Shown one piece after another: positions 1 through 5,437 of a stretch of 5,590 nucleotides of DNA (its first letter is position 1; each line of letters opens with the position of its first letter). The notes beneath the pieces are model-generated. The model was not told the DNA's origin and did not search any database. It saw only the letters and a list, made by a program, of their open reading frames with translations. Both the position numbers and the translations under genes were made by a program. Source of the stretch: Bacteroidota bacterium (GTDB taxonomy: Bacteria; Bacteroidota; Bacteroidia; Bacteroidales; VadinHA17); the NCBI GenBank assembly GCA_030631445.1, contig DAOVLD010000138.1, forward strand, positions 1 through 5,590, written 5' to 3'.

Positions 1-1
1 A

Positions 2-118
2 ATTATCCCGATCCTCAAAGTTTTCTTTCTCTTTATCCTCTAACCTCTTGATAATAAAGCATATCAGTGCAAATAAAAGGAATACTATAAACAGAACATA
101 AAGCACAATTATGAACAT
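2..118 (-). CDS. Small single-pass membrane protein, partial (C-terminus beyond window)
   Basis: The minus strand is open from an ATG at 118-116 to the window edge (39 codons seen, no stop). The visible product begins MFIIVLYVLF and is a single hydrophobic segment of about 23 residues, followed by a strongly charged tail (KRLEDKEKENFEDRDN). This is the layout of a small bitopic inner-membrane protein with a cytoplasmic charged tail. It lies just downstream of the YbjQ-family gene on the same strand and in the same frame; 57 nt separate the first base of that gene's TAA from this ATG, so the two are probably co-transcribed. The ATG is the first usual start codon after that stop, but the codons before it also read plausibly as protein (RNEIKDIP just before the Met), so the true start is uncertain. 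I do not recognise the family. That it is a real gene is inference from composition and position. Confidence 0.5.
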   Translation of the reverse strand, partial: MFIIVLYVLFIVFLLFALICFIIKRLEDKEKENFEDRDN

Positions 119-172
119 TGGAATGTCTTTTATTTCGTTTCTAATAAATAAATCTGCTAACCCGCAATTTAA

Positions 173-487
173 TTAGCCTAATTTCACCGCGGTACCATAA
201 ACCAGTATTTCTGAAGCACCCTGCATTATCATGGATGTATGCATACGCACGTTAACCACGGCATCGGCACCAAGTTTTCTGGCATCGTCCTCCATTCTTT
301 GCATAGACTGTTCTCTTGACTGAGCCTGCAAACGTGTATATTCATGTATCTCCCCCCCTACAAGGTTTTTCAATCCGGCGAAAATATCCCTGCCAATATG
401 CCTGGCTCTTACAGTGCTGCCTCTTGCAATACCCAGTATTTCAACAATATTTTTTCCAGGCACAGTTTCTGTTGATGTAATAATCAT
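173..487 (-). CDS. UPF0145 / YbjQ-family protein (putative heavy-metal-binding domain)
   Basis: 104 residues, about the usual size for this family (E. coli YbjQ is of similar length). The sequence follows the family pattern end to end: an N-terminal MIITSTETVPG strand, then the RGSTVRARHIGRDI stretch (about residues 23-36), LKNLVGGEIHEYT (about 39-51), a helix rich in Gln, Arg and Glu, the GADAVVNVR motif (about 73-81) and the closing ILVYGTAVKLG. Pfam names the domain as a putative heavy-metal-binding domain, but the cellular role is not established and I see no Cys or His cluster that would prove metal binding. There is no signal peptide, so it is likely cytosolic. The start is the ATG at 487-485, which gives the canonical family N-terminus. 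It is transcribed away from trmO and is followed in the same frame by a small membrane protein. No clear promoter box was found on this strand. Confidence 0.93.
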   Translation of the reverse strand: MIITSTETVPGKNIVEILGIARGSTVRARHIGRDIFAGLKNLVGGEIHEYTRLQAQSREQSMQRMEDDARKLGADAVVNVRMHTSMIMQGASEILVYGTAVKLG

Positions 488-579
488 AATATTTGGTTTT
501 TTATTAATATGAATTGACTCTTCATAAACTAATTGATCCGGTAAATTCCTAAAAACCGGTTATGCAATATAGTTAAAAA

Positions 580-587
580 TATTTTTG
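580..587 (+). promoter_or_regulatory. Candidate Bacteroidota -7 promoter element for trmO
   Basis: TATTTTTG fits the Bacteroidota housekeeping -7 consensus TAnnTTTG at every fixed position. It lies 73 nt upstream of the trmO ATG, which would give a leader of roughly 65 nt. A matching -33 TTTG box at the usual 19-21 nt spacing is not evident (the region reads CCGGTTATG), so this is a motif match in an AT-rich spacer and not a proven promoter. Confidence 0.33.
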
Positions 588-660
588 ATTTTAACATTTT
601 ATAAAGAACTTGCCGATTGGAAAAAAAGCGAAACTTACCCTATGGAATAAATAGTTAAGA

Positions 661-1140
661 ATGGATATTATTTTTAATCCCATCGGCGAAATAAGCAGTC
701 CTTTTCAAAGTATTGAAGATATGCCCATCCAGTTTGCCGGGGCAAAAGGAATTCAGGGGAAAGTAATTATCTTTCCTGAATTTGCTGAAGGACTAAAAGA
801 CCTGGATGGTTTTTCTCACATCATACTACTTTATCATTTTCACAGGGTAAAGGAATCAAATCTTACTGTAATACCTTTTCTGGATTTAAAACCACGGGGT
901 ATTTTTGCTACAAGGGCTCCAAAACGTCCGAATCCGATAGGACTTTCTGTTGTGAGGCTTATAGACCGGAAAAATAATATACTGAACATTGAGAATGTTG
1001 ATATCCTGGATGGGACCCCACTATTAGACATAAAACCATATGTCCCTGATTTTGATCATATTAAGGAAAGTCAAATAGGCTGGCTGAAAAATGTAATTCA
1101 GGGTACAGGGAAGAAGAAGTCGGATGACAGGTTTAAATAG
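661..1140 (+). CDS. trmO: TrmO/TsaA-type tRNA (N6-threonylcarbamoyladenosine37-N6)-methyltransferase
   Basis: 159 residues forming one TsaA/UPF0066 domain (VirR/YaeB family). Characterised TrmO proteins use S-adenosylmethionine to methylate N6 of t6A37 in tRNA-Thr, giving m6t6A. Visible signatures are the N-terminal NPIGEISSPF (residues 6-15), the DGFSHIILLYHFH strand (about 49-61), the hallmark RAPKRPNPIGLS (85-96), and DILDGTPLLDIKPYVP (114-129), which forms part of the cofactor and active site in this beta-barrel fold. The protein ends soon after the core with a Lys-rich tail. It therefore lacks the extra C-terminal domain of E. coli TrmO (about 235 residues) and resembles the short form found in archaea and many bacteria. 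The start is fixed by an in-frame TAG at 652-654 with no other start between. It is monocistronic by layout: divergent from the YbjQ gene and followed by repeat-filled DNA. The substrate is inferred from the family; short members are less well studied. Confidence 0.9.
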   Translation: MDIIFNPIGEISSPFQSIEDMPIQFAGAKGIQGKVIIFPEFAEGLKDLDGFSHIILLYHFHRVKESNLTVIPFLDLKPRGIFATRAPKRPNPIGLSVVRLIDRKNNILNIENVDILDGTPLLDIKPYVPDFDHIKESQIGWLKNVIQGTGKKKSDDRFK

Positions 1141-1141
1141 T

Positions 1142-1225
1142 GTTACGGGTTACGTGTTTCATATTACGGGTAAAAAGTTATTAGATAAACGTTATAAATT
1201 AAACGTTAAAAGTTATACGTTATGC
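1142..1225 (+). repeat. Degenerate 7-bp tandem repeat array (12 units, GTTAnnn)
   Basis: Starting two bases after the trmO stop codon, the sequence can be cut into twelve consecutive 7-mers with no insertion or deletion. Eight begin GTTA exactly or GTTT/GTAA with one change, and the others are ATTA or GATA variants. Early units are GTTACGG and GTTACGT; later ones are GTTATAA, GTTAAAA and GTTATAC. The last three positions vary while the first four are held. A stronger 14-bp sub-period is visible at 1187, 1201 and 1215 (AAACGTT, AAACGTT, ATACGTT). It is non-coding by position. Confidence 0.85.
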
Positions 1226-1228
1226 TAC

Positions 1229-1281
1229 ATCACTGCAACACTGTATCACTGAATCACTTTATCACTGCAACACTGAATCAC
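1229..1281 (+). repeat. Degenerate 8-bp tandem repeat array (about 6.6 units, ATCACTGA)
   Basis: Three bases after the heptad array the period changes to 8 bp. The units are ATCACTGC, AACACTGT, ATCACTGA, ATCACTTT, ATCACTGC, AACACTGA and a partial ATCAC. Units 1-2 and 5-6 are nearly identical as 16-bp pairs, suggesting duplication of a higher-order unit. There are no indels. Confidence 0.88.
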
Positions 1282-1443
1282 AATACCCATACTTTCTAGT
1301 TATTTAAATTTCAGGCATGTATATTTTTAGCATAATAGTTTAATAAAAATCCTAATCTTTCCTTCTGGTTAAATAATTATAGCTTTATTTGTTCCGCCAA
1401 AATTTCTAACCATTATTTTATTAAAACATAAACTATAATTAAC
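1282..1443 (+). other. AT-rich leader upstream of the alpha/beta hydrolase
   Basis: This is the rest of the 303-bp gap between trmO and the hydrolase. It holds no open frame of note and no strong inverted repeat. The best promoter-like words are TAGCTTTA (1380-1387) and TTTATTTG (1384-1391). Each is one base from TAnnTTTG, and neither has a -33 TTTG at proper spacing, so I do not call a promoter. The hydrolase promoter presumably lies here, since the repeat arrays separate it from trmO. Confidence 0.4.
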
Positions 1444-2352
1444 ATGATATTTTTATGGATTATTGGTATACTTATCATTGTTGCTATTTTTCTTACATTT
1501 TTAATACTTCGTTCATTTCGTGTTCCCAGAACTTTACATCATCTAACACCGGAAAAATCCGGAATTCCATATATAGAAATGAAATTTCCTTCAAAAAACA
1601 ACTGTCACTTATATGGTTGGTGGATGCCATCTCAAAACGAATCATCACATCCGGCACCGACCCTGATCCTGGTTCATGGCTGGGGTCGTAATGCAGGTTA
1701 CATGTTACCATATATCAAAAAGCTTTACCCTTTCGGTTACAATTTACTGGCGTTTGATTTACGAAGTCATGGTAATAGTGACTCTGACAAACATCCGAAC
1801 ATGTTACAATTCTCGGAAGATATACGGGCAGCAATTGAATTTATTTTAAAACAAGACACTGCAAAACCCGGTGAGATTGGAGTTATGGGGCTGTCTGTCG
1901 GCGGTTCAGCAGCGATACATGCTACCGCTTTTGATAACAGGATAAAAAGTGTAATAACAATCGGGGCTTTCGCAAACCCGGTTGATATTATGAGACAGAA
2001 GTTTCATAAAAAACATATACCATTTTTTCCTTTTATGTGGCTACTTATGAAATATTTCCAATTTAAGATGGGTACAAAGTTTGAACAGATTGCTCCGGTA
2101 AATATTATTAAAAACACAAAAGCAAATATATTTCTGATACATTGCAGTGATGATAAAATTGTCCCGGTTGAACATGGAGAAAAACTAAAAAATGCAGCTA
2201 ATCCAGAAACAACAAAATTATGGGTTGTTCCTGGCAAAGGGCACAGCAATTGCAATAATCATCCGGAGTTCTGGAGTAAAGTAAATTCCTTTTTGAAAGA
2301 TTCTATTCCAATTGTGATAAAGAATCAATCCGTAACCAGTTTAGCAGACTAA
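1444..2352 (+). CDS. Membrane-anchored alpha/beta hydrolase (serine hydrolase)
   Basis: 302 residues. Residues 1-22 form a hydrophobic segment followed by RSFRVPR, which reads as an uncleaved N-terminal membrane anchor. The rest is a complete alpha/beta hydrolase domain: the oxyanion-hole strand LILVHGWGRN (74-83), FDLRSHGNS (104-112), and the nucleophile elbow GLSVGG (149-154) with Ser151 as likely nucleophile. The acid is probably Asp237 in HCSDDKIVP (233-241), and the likely catalytic His267 lies in GKGHSN (264-269). A Phe/Trp/Met-rich lid-like stretch (about 188-210) would sit over the active site. The family includes esterases, lipases and peptidases (YqkD/FrsA-like serine aminopeptidase S33 groups); the substrate cannot be read from sequence. 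The start is bounded by an in-frame TAA at 1429-1431. It is convergent with the DUF6485-type gene, with 31 bp between stops. Confidence 0.92.
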   Translation: MIFLWIIGILIIVAIFLTFLILRSFRVPRTLHHLTPEKSGIPYIEMKFPSKNNCHLYGWWMPSQNESSHPAPTLILVHGWGRNAGYMLPYIKKLYPFGYNLLAFDLRSHGNSDSDKHPNMLQFSEDIRAAIEFILKQDTAKPGEIGVMGLSVGGSAAIHATAFDNRIKSVITIGAFANPVDIMRQKFHKKHIPFFPFMWLLMKYFQFKMGTKFEQIAPVNIIKNTKANIFLIHCSDDKIVPVEHGEKLKNAANPETTKLWVVPGKGHSNCNNHPEFWSKVNSFLKDSIPIVIKNQSVTSLAD

Positions 2353-2370
2353 ACTGCAGCACCTGTAGTT
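2352..2370 (+). terminator. Candidate hairpin at the end of the hydrolase gene
   Basis: AACTGCAG (2352-2359) pairs with CTGTAGTT (2363-2370) around a 3-nt CAC loop. This gives an 8-bp stem with one G-U wobble in plus-strand RNA. It begins on the last base of the hydrolase stop codon and sits in the 31-bp gap between convergent genes. No U-tract follows, so intrinsic termination is uncertain; it could instead be a 3' end-stabilising stem. The wobble becomes a C-A mismatch in minus-strand RNA, so it favours the plus transcript. Confidence 0.35.
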
Positions 2371-2383
2371 ATTAAACTTATTG

Positions 2384-2596
2384 TCAATTCCACCATGCCC
2401 CTCTATCATTGAACAAGGATACAAAATTCTCAATTGTTCTATCGTAGCCCTTTTCAATATCATCAGGAAAGTAACATGCAGGCAGTTCACCTATTCTTCT
2501 GTGGTAATGTATACAATCACAGCATGTACCTTTTTTTCCGCAGGGATATGTGCAATTGCAAAAACTCATATTTTGTTCCTTCTTGCATTCAGCCAT
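2384..2596 (-). CDS. Small cysteine-rich DUF6485-type protein
   Basis: 70 residues with eight cysteines: Cys4, 13, 15, 19, 25, 26, 28 and 41. The core reads [20 protein letters not shown] (13-32) followed by GELPACYFP (36-44) and a C-terminal helix-like segment ([11 protein letters not shown], 51-61). This matches the pattern I associate with DUF6485, a family of small uncharacterised proteins. The spacing C-x-C-x3-C-x5-CC-x-C, with His30, His32 and the later Cys41, suggests one or two zinc or iron-sulfur sites, but that is inference. There is no signal peptide, so it is probably cytosolic. The start at 2596 is the first ATG; an internal Met10 would remove only Cys4. It stands alone, with a strong hairpin upstream separating it from the OmpA-family gene, and it converges on the hydrolase. 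Family assignment is from memory of the motif; function is unknown. Confidence 0.85.
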   Translation of the reverse strand: MAECKKEQNMSFCNCTYPCGKKGTCCDCIHYHRRIGELPACYFPDDIEKGYDRTIENFVSLFNDRGAWWN

Positions 2597-2631
2597 GATA
2601 AAACTTATTTATAAAATTAAATAAAAACACA

Positions 2632-2673
2632 TTTAATTACGTTATTAATAACGGTATTAATAACGTAATTAAA
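2632..2673 (-). terminator. Perfect 19-bp-stem hairpin, probable terminator of the OmpA-family gene
   Basis: Bases 2632-2650 are exactly complementary to 2655-2673, with a 4-nt loop (ACGG on the plus strand, CCGT on the minus). Only two of the 19 pairs are G-C. On the minus strand it lies 18 nt past the stop codon of the PorE-like gene and is followed by a T-rich run (TGTGTTTTTATTTAATTTTAT), as expected for an intrinsic terminator insulating the DUF6485-type gene. The arms each contain the self-complementary word TATTAATA, so the region can also be read as an 11-bp direct repeat with a 12-bp period. Confidence 0.7.
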
Positions 2674-2691
2674 ATTCATGCCTCTCAATTC

Positions 2692-4626
2692 TTAATCCTC
2701 TCCTATCACTTTCATTTCTGTTCGCCGGTTCCGGGCACGACCTTCCGGGGTAGAATTATCATCAATTGGCTGGAACATTCCGTATCCTTTAAATGAAAGT
2801 CTGTTTTTGTCTATCTGATGTTCGATCAGGTATTTACAAACTGCTTTTGCCCGGTTCTCTGAAAGTGTTTTATTATAAGCTTCATCCCCAATATTATCAG
2901 TATGCCCGCCAATTTCCATTATCACTCCGGAATTCAGACTAAGAAATTCAACCAGCTTATTCAATTCAACACGCGACTTATCTCTAAGACGAAAGGAATT
3001 ATACTCAAAGAATACATTCCTTAATACAGATTTTTGCCCGGTAATAATAGGGCTTAATGGAACATCTCGATGATATGGATTAACAGCCTCGTGTATGCCC
3101 GATAATGAAAAATGCTCGGAAAAAAACAAAAAACCTTCTTTAGAAACATTCAAAGCATAGTCCTTATTAGTAGGAATACAAACAAGAAAACTTCCATCTT
3201 TTCCTGAGAAAGCTTCCATAACTACATTAGTAGATTTAATGTCGATCAACTCAAATTTTGCTGTCAGTGGTTTACCTGTTTCTATGTCAAACACCTTTCC
3301 AGTCATATAGGAAACAGGTTGAGGTCTTGCTTCAATATAGAGTTCAAACTCATATATATCTTTTCCTGATTCACTAAGCCGGTCGGAAGAAAAATATGCT
3401 TTATCTCCTTTCGCATTTACAATCAATCCGATTTCATCACCGTGGGTATTAATAGGGTATCCAAGATTCTCAGGCTGATCCCAGGTTCCGTCATCATGTT
3501 TTTGCACCCGGAACAGGTCGAATCCACCCATACCAGGATGACCATCTGATGAGAAAAAAAGGGTTTGGTTATCAGGATGAATATAAGGTGACATTTCATC
3601 GTCTGACGTATTAATAGTATCACCAAGATTCACCGGCTTATTCCAGTAGCCTTTATCATTCCATGAGCTTTTCCAGATATCCATTTTTCCTTTCCCGCCC
3701 AGGCGGTTACTTGTAAAATAGAGTGTATTTCCGTCAGCCGAAAGACAGGGTTGCGCTTCCCAGCTACTCGAATTTACCGGAGCGCCGATATTTGAAGCAA
3801 CAGACCACTTGTTTTGAAACTCGGCAGAAAAATAGATATCACAGCTTCCGTATCCGTCTTTTCTGTTACAGGCAGTAAAAAACATATACTTCCCATCAAC
3901 CGATAATGACTGGGCTCCTTCGTTCTGCGAAGTATTCAATGGAGGACCTAAATTCTCCCTCTTCGCCCACAAGCCATCTTCATATTTACTTACGTAGAAA
4001 TCCTCATGTATGGAGATTCCCAGCAGGTCAGGTCTCTTTTTCCCTTTCACGAGTACCGTAAAAATGAGGGTCTTCTCATCGGCAGTAAGCGAAGGCCAGT
4101 ATTCATCGTATTCTGAATTAACATTCTTACCCAGGTTTACAGGATTATACGGAACCGGATTCAGGAGTGCCTGAAGAGCAAACTCACAATTCGCAACCCC
4201 TTTCACGGCTAGTCTTACTCTCTTTTCACTTCCCTGACTCTGATCAAGAAAAGCCTGATAATGATCTTTTGCATCATTATATATTCCGGATAAATGTTCA
4301 ATATGGGCAAGATTATAAAGTGCGTTTGGAAAGAATTCAGGATCAATAGCAACAGCTCGTTTAAACGAATTTATTGCAACAGGATAATCTCTTAAATCTA
4401 CACAAACCTCAGCAAGCATAAGGTGAGCCTCAATAAAACCATCATCAATCTTTACAGCCTCTTTAAGTTCAACTACAGCTTTTACGTAATCCAGAAAGTC
4501 ATAGTACTGCTTTCCCAGATTATAGTGTTTAAGTGCTTTACCCGATGTAGTATGTGGTTCGTCCTGCCCCTGCAAAGCAAGAGTCGGGATTATTATAAAC
4601 CATATGAATAGAAAATAACGGGACAT
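2692..4626 (-). CDS. PorE-like OmpA-family protein: TPR, PD40 propeller, carboxypeptidase-regulatory-like and OmpA domains
   Basis: 644 residues. Residues 1-20 are an export signal (hydrophobic LFIWFIIIPTLAL, likely cut near LQG|QD). Three TPR-like repeats follow (about 30-131). Then come propeller repeats of the WD40-like/PD40 kind, recognisable by recurring PSLTADEKTLIFT, LSVDGKYMFFTA, LSADGNTLYFTSNR, IHPDNQTLFFSSDG and KAYFSSDR (about 161-425), with intervening W...NLG.P.NT linkers. A carboxypeptidase-regulatory-like beta domain is at about 440-525. An OmpA C-terminal peptidoglycan-binding domain follows at about 535-641, with GGHTDNIG (573-580) and LSENRAKAV (588-596); Asp577 and Arg592 have the 15-residue spacing of the diaminopimelate-binding pair in OmpA. 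This order matches PorE, the periplasmic type IX secretion component that ties the machine to peptidoglycan, but Bacteroidota carry several paralogues. PorE is a lipoprotein, whereas no Cys lies near the cleavage site here, so I withhold the symbol. Confidence 0.93.
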   Translation of the reverse strand: MSRYFLFIWFIIIPTLALQGQDEPHTTSGKALKHYNLGKQYYDFLDYVKAVVELKEAVKIDDGFIEAHLMLAEVCVDLRDYPVAINSFKRAVAIDPEFFPNALYNLAHIEHLSGIYNDAKDHYQAFLDQSQGSEKRVRLAVKGVANCEFALQALLNPVPYNPVNLGKNVNSEYDEYWPSLTADEKTLIFTVLVKGKKRPDLLGISIHEDFYVSKYEDGLWAKRENLGPPLNTSQNEGAQSLSVDGKYMFFTACNRKDGYGSCDIYFSAEFQNKWSVASNIGAPVNSSSWEAQPCLSADGNTLYFTSNRLGGKGKMDIWKSSWNDKGYWNKPVNLGDTINTSDDEMSPYIHPDNQTLFFSSDGHPGMGGFDLFRVQKHDDGTWDQPENLGYPINTHGDEIGLIVNAKGDKAYFSSDRLSESGKDIYEFELYIEARPQPVSYMTGKVFDIETGKPLTAKFELIDIKSTNVVMEAFSGKDGSFLVCIPTNKDYALNVSKEGFLFFSEHFSLSGIHEAVNPYHRDVPLSPIITGQKSVLRNVFFEYNSFRLRDKSRVELNKLVEFLSLNSGVIMEIGGHTDNIGDEAYNKTLSENRAKAVCKYLIEHQIDKNRLSFKGYGMFQPIDDNSTPEGRARNRRTEMKVIGED

Positions 4627-4672
4627 ACTATTCGATTTTGTGATAATAAAGCTAATAAAAAAATTGAATATC

Positions 4673-4720
4673 GATAAGTTAAGAAGTTTATGAGTTGAGA
4701 AGTTTATAAGTTTATGAGGG
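4673..4720 (+). repeat. Degenerate 8-bp tandem repeat array (6 units, nnnAAGTT/nATGAGTT)
   Basis: Six consecutive 8-mers without indels: GATAAGTT, AAGAAGTT, TATGAGTT, GAGAAGTT, TATAAGTT and TATGAGGG. AGTT is held at the end of five of them. The array lies in the 181-bp spacer between queE and the PorE-like gene (both minus), close to the latter's start, so any promoter for that gene must sit within or beside it. Confidence 0.85.
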
Positions 4721-4761
4721 TTTAAAAATTAAAAAATCGTTACAGTGTTTTTGAGCTTTAT

Positions 4762-4793
4762 AAATAAACTCATCAACAAATAAACAAATAAAC
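4762..4793 (-). repeat. 8-bp tandem repeat array in opposite orientation (4 units)
   Basis: The units on the plus strand are AAATAAAC, TCATCAAC, AAATAAAC and AAATAAAC. On the minus strand they read GTTTATTT and GTTGATGA, close to the GTTTATGA and GTTTATAA words of the array at 4673-4720. The two arrays therefore look like members of one repeat type in inverted orientation, about 40 bp apart. One exact pairing is ATGAGTT (4690-4696) with AACTCAT (4767-4773). Confidence 0.75.
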
Positions 4794-4807
4794 TTTCACA
4801 TTTTAAC

Positions 4808-5437
4808 TTAGGGAATATGCATAAATTTATGCGCCTGCAGGGATATACTCCATTTTGTATTATTCTTTACGTATTCAACAATCTCAGGTATGATCTGCCT
4901 GTACCTGCTCCACTCAGGTTGTAAAAACAACTTGCAGCCGGCATTCACTTTAGCAGCATTTATTTCAGCCCATTCAAAGTCTTCCGGTTTCTGAATTATC
5001 ACTTTCAATTCATCAGCTTTCGAAAAAATATCATTCAATGGAGGAGTATTTTCCTTTGGAGAAAGGCAAATCCAGTCCCATATACCGGTAAGCGGGTGAG
5101 CACCGGATGTTTCTACAAAGGTTTTTATTTCATGCTTTTTTAACTCTATACACAGATAATCCAGGTTATAGAGAGAAGGTTCTCCACCGGTAATAACTAC
5201 TGCACTACATTCTGATTGATTTGCATTCCTGACTATGATATCTGTATCCACAAGCGGATGCAAATCGGGATCCCACGAGAATTTAGTATCACACCAGTTA
5301 CAGCCAACATCACATCCTCCAATCCGGATAAAATATGCAGGTTTTCCAGTGTGGAATCCTTCACCCTGGATAGTATAGAATTCTTCAACAAGAGGGAGTT
5401 GTTTCCCCGTTTCCAGTCCTGATGCTTTCGCCATCAT
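4808..5437 (-). CDS. queE: 7-carboxy-7-deazaguanine synthase (QueE, radical SAM)
   Basis: 209 residues, a normal length. QueE converts 6-carboxy-tetrahydropterin to 7-carboxy-7-deazaguanine, the ring-contracting step on the way to preQ0 and queuosine in tRNA. It uses S-adenosylmethionine, a [4Fe-4S] cluster and Mg2+. Visible landmarks are EEFYTIQGEGFHTGKPAYFI (18-37), the cluster motif C-x3-C-x2-C at Cys42, Cys46 and Cys49 followed by DTKFSWD, the SAM-binding GGEPSLY (84-90), VETSG (108-112), the SPKEN substrate-region motif (126-130), and the family C-terminus QAHKFMHIP. All key residues are present. Its first ATG (5437-5435) overlaps the TGA of the upstream alkaline phosphatase gene as ATGA, so translation is probably coupled. 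A second in-frame ATG directly after it is an equally possible start. No other queuosine genes (queC, queD, queF) are in the window. Confidence 0.95.
   Translation of the reverse strand: MMAKASGLETGKQLPLVEEFYTIQGEGFHTGKPAYFIRIGGCDVGCNWCDTKFSWDPDLHPLVDTDIIVRNANQSECSAVVITGGEPSLYNLDYLCIELKKHEIKTFVETSGAHPLTGIWDWICLSPKENTPPLNDIFSKADELKVIIQKPEDFEWAEINAAKVNAGCKLFLQPEWSRYRQIIPEIVEYVKNNTKWSISLQAHKFMHIP

Noticed and set aside
538..559. Inverted repeat CCGGT...ACCGG in the divergent ybjQ-trmO spacer, a possible operator.
   Set aside because: Only 5 bp per arm with a 12-nt gap; too short to stand out, although its position between divergent genes is suggestive.
840..1031. Minus-strand open frame of 63 codons inside trmO.
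   Set aside because: Antisense shadow of a clearly conserved gene, with no recognisable protein features.
1142..1281. CRISPR array.
   Set aside because: Units are 7-8 bp and contiguous, with no 20-40 bp repeats or spacers and no cas genes nearby.
1380..1391. Promoter-like words TAGCTTTA and TTTATTTG upstream of the hydrolase.
   Set aside because: Each has one mismatch to TAnnTTTG and neither has a -33 box at the proper distance; such words are common in AT-rich DNA.
1455..1711. Short open frames on both strands across the start of the hydrolase gene.
   Set aside because: Out-of-frame shadows; the 302-residue frame has all hydrolase motifs.
2381..2614. Plus-strand 77-codon frame opposite the Cys-rich gene.
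   Set aside because: The minus frame carries the conserved Cys pattern; the plus reading resembles no family and would overlap the convergent gene completely.
661..5437. A tRNA-modification island formed by trmO and queE.
   Set aside because: They are over 3.6 kb apart on opposite strands with unrelated genes between; the co-occurrence is most likely chance.
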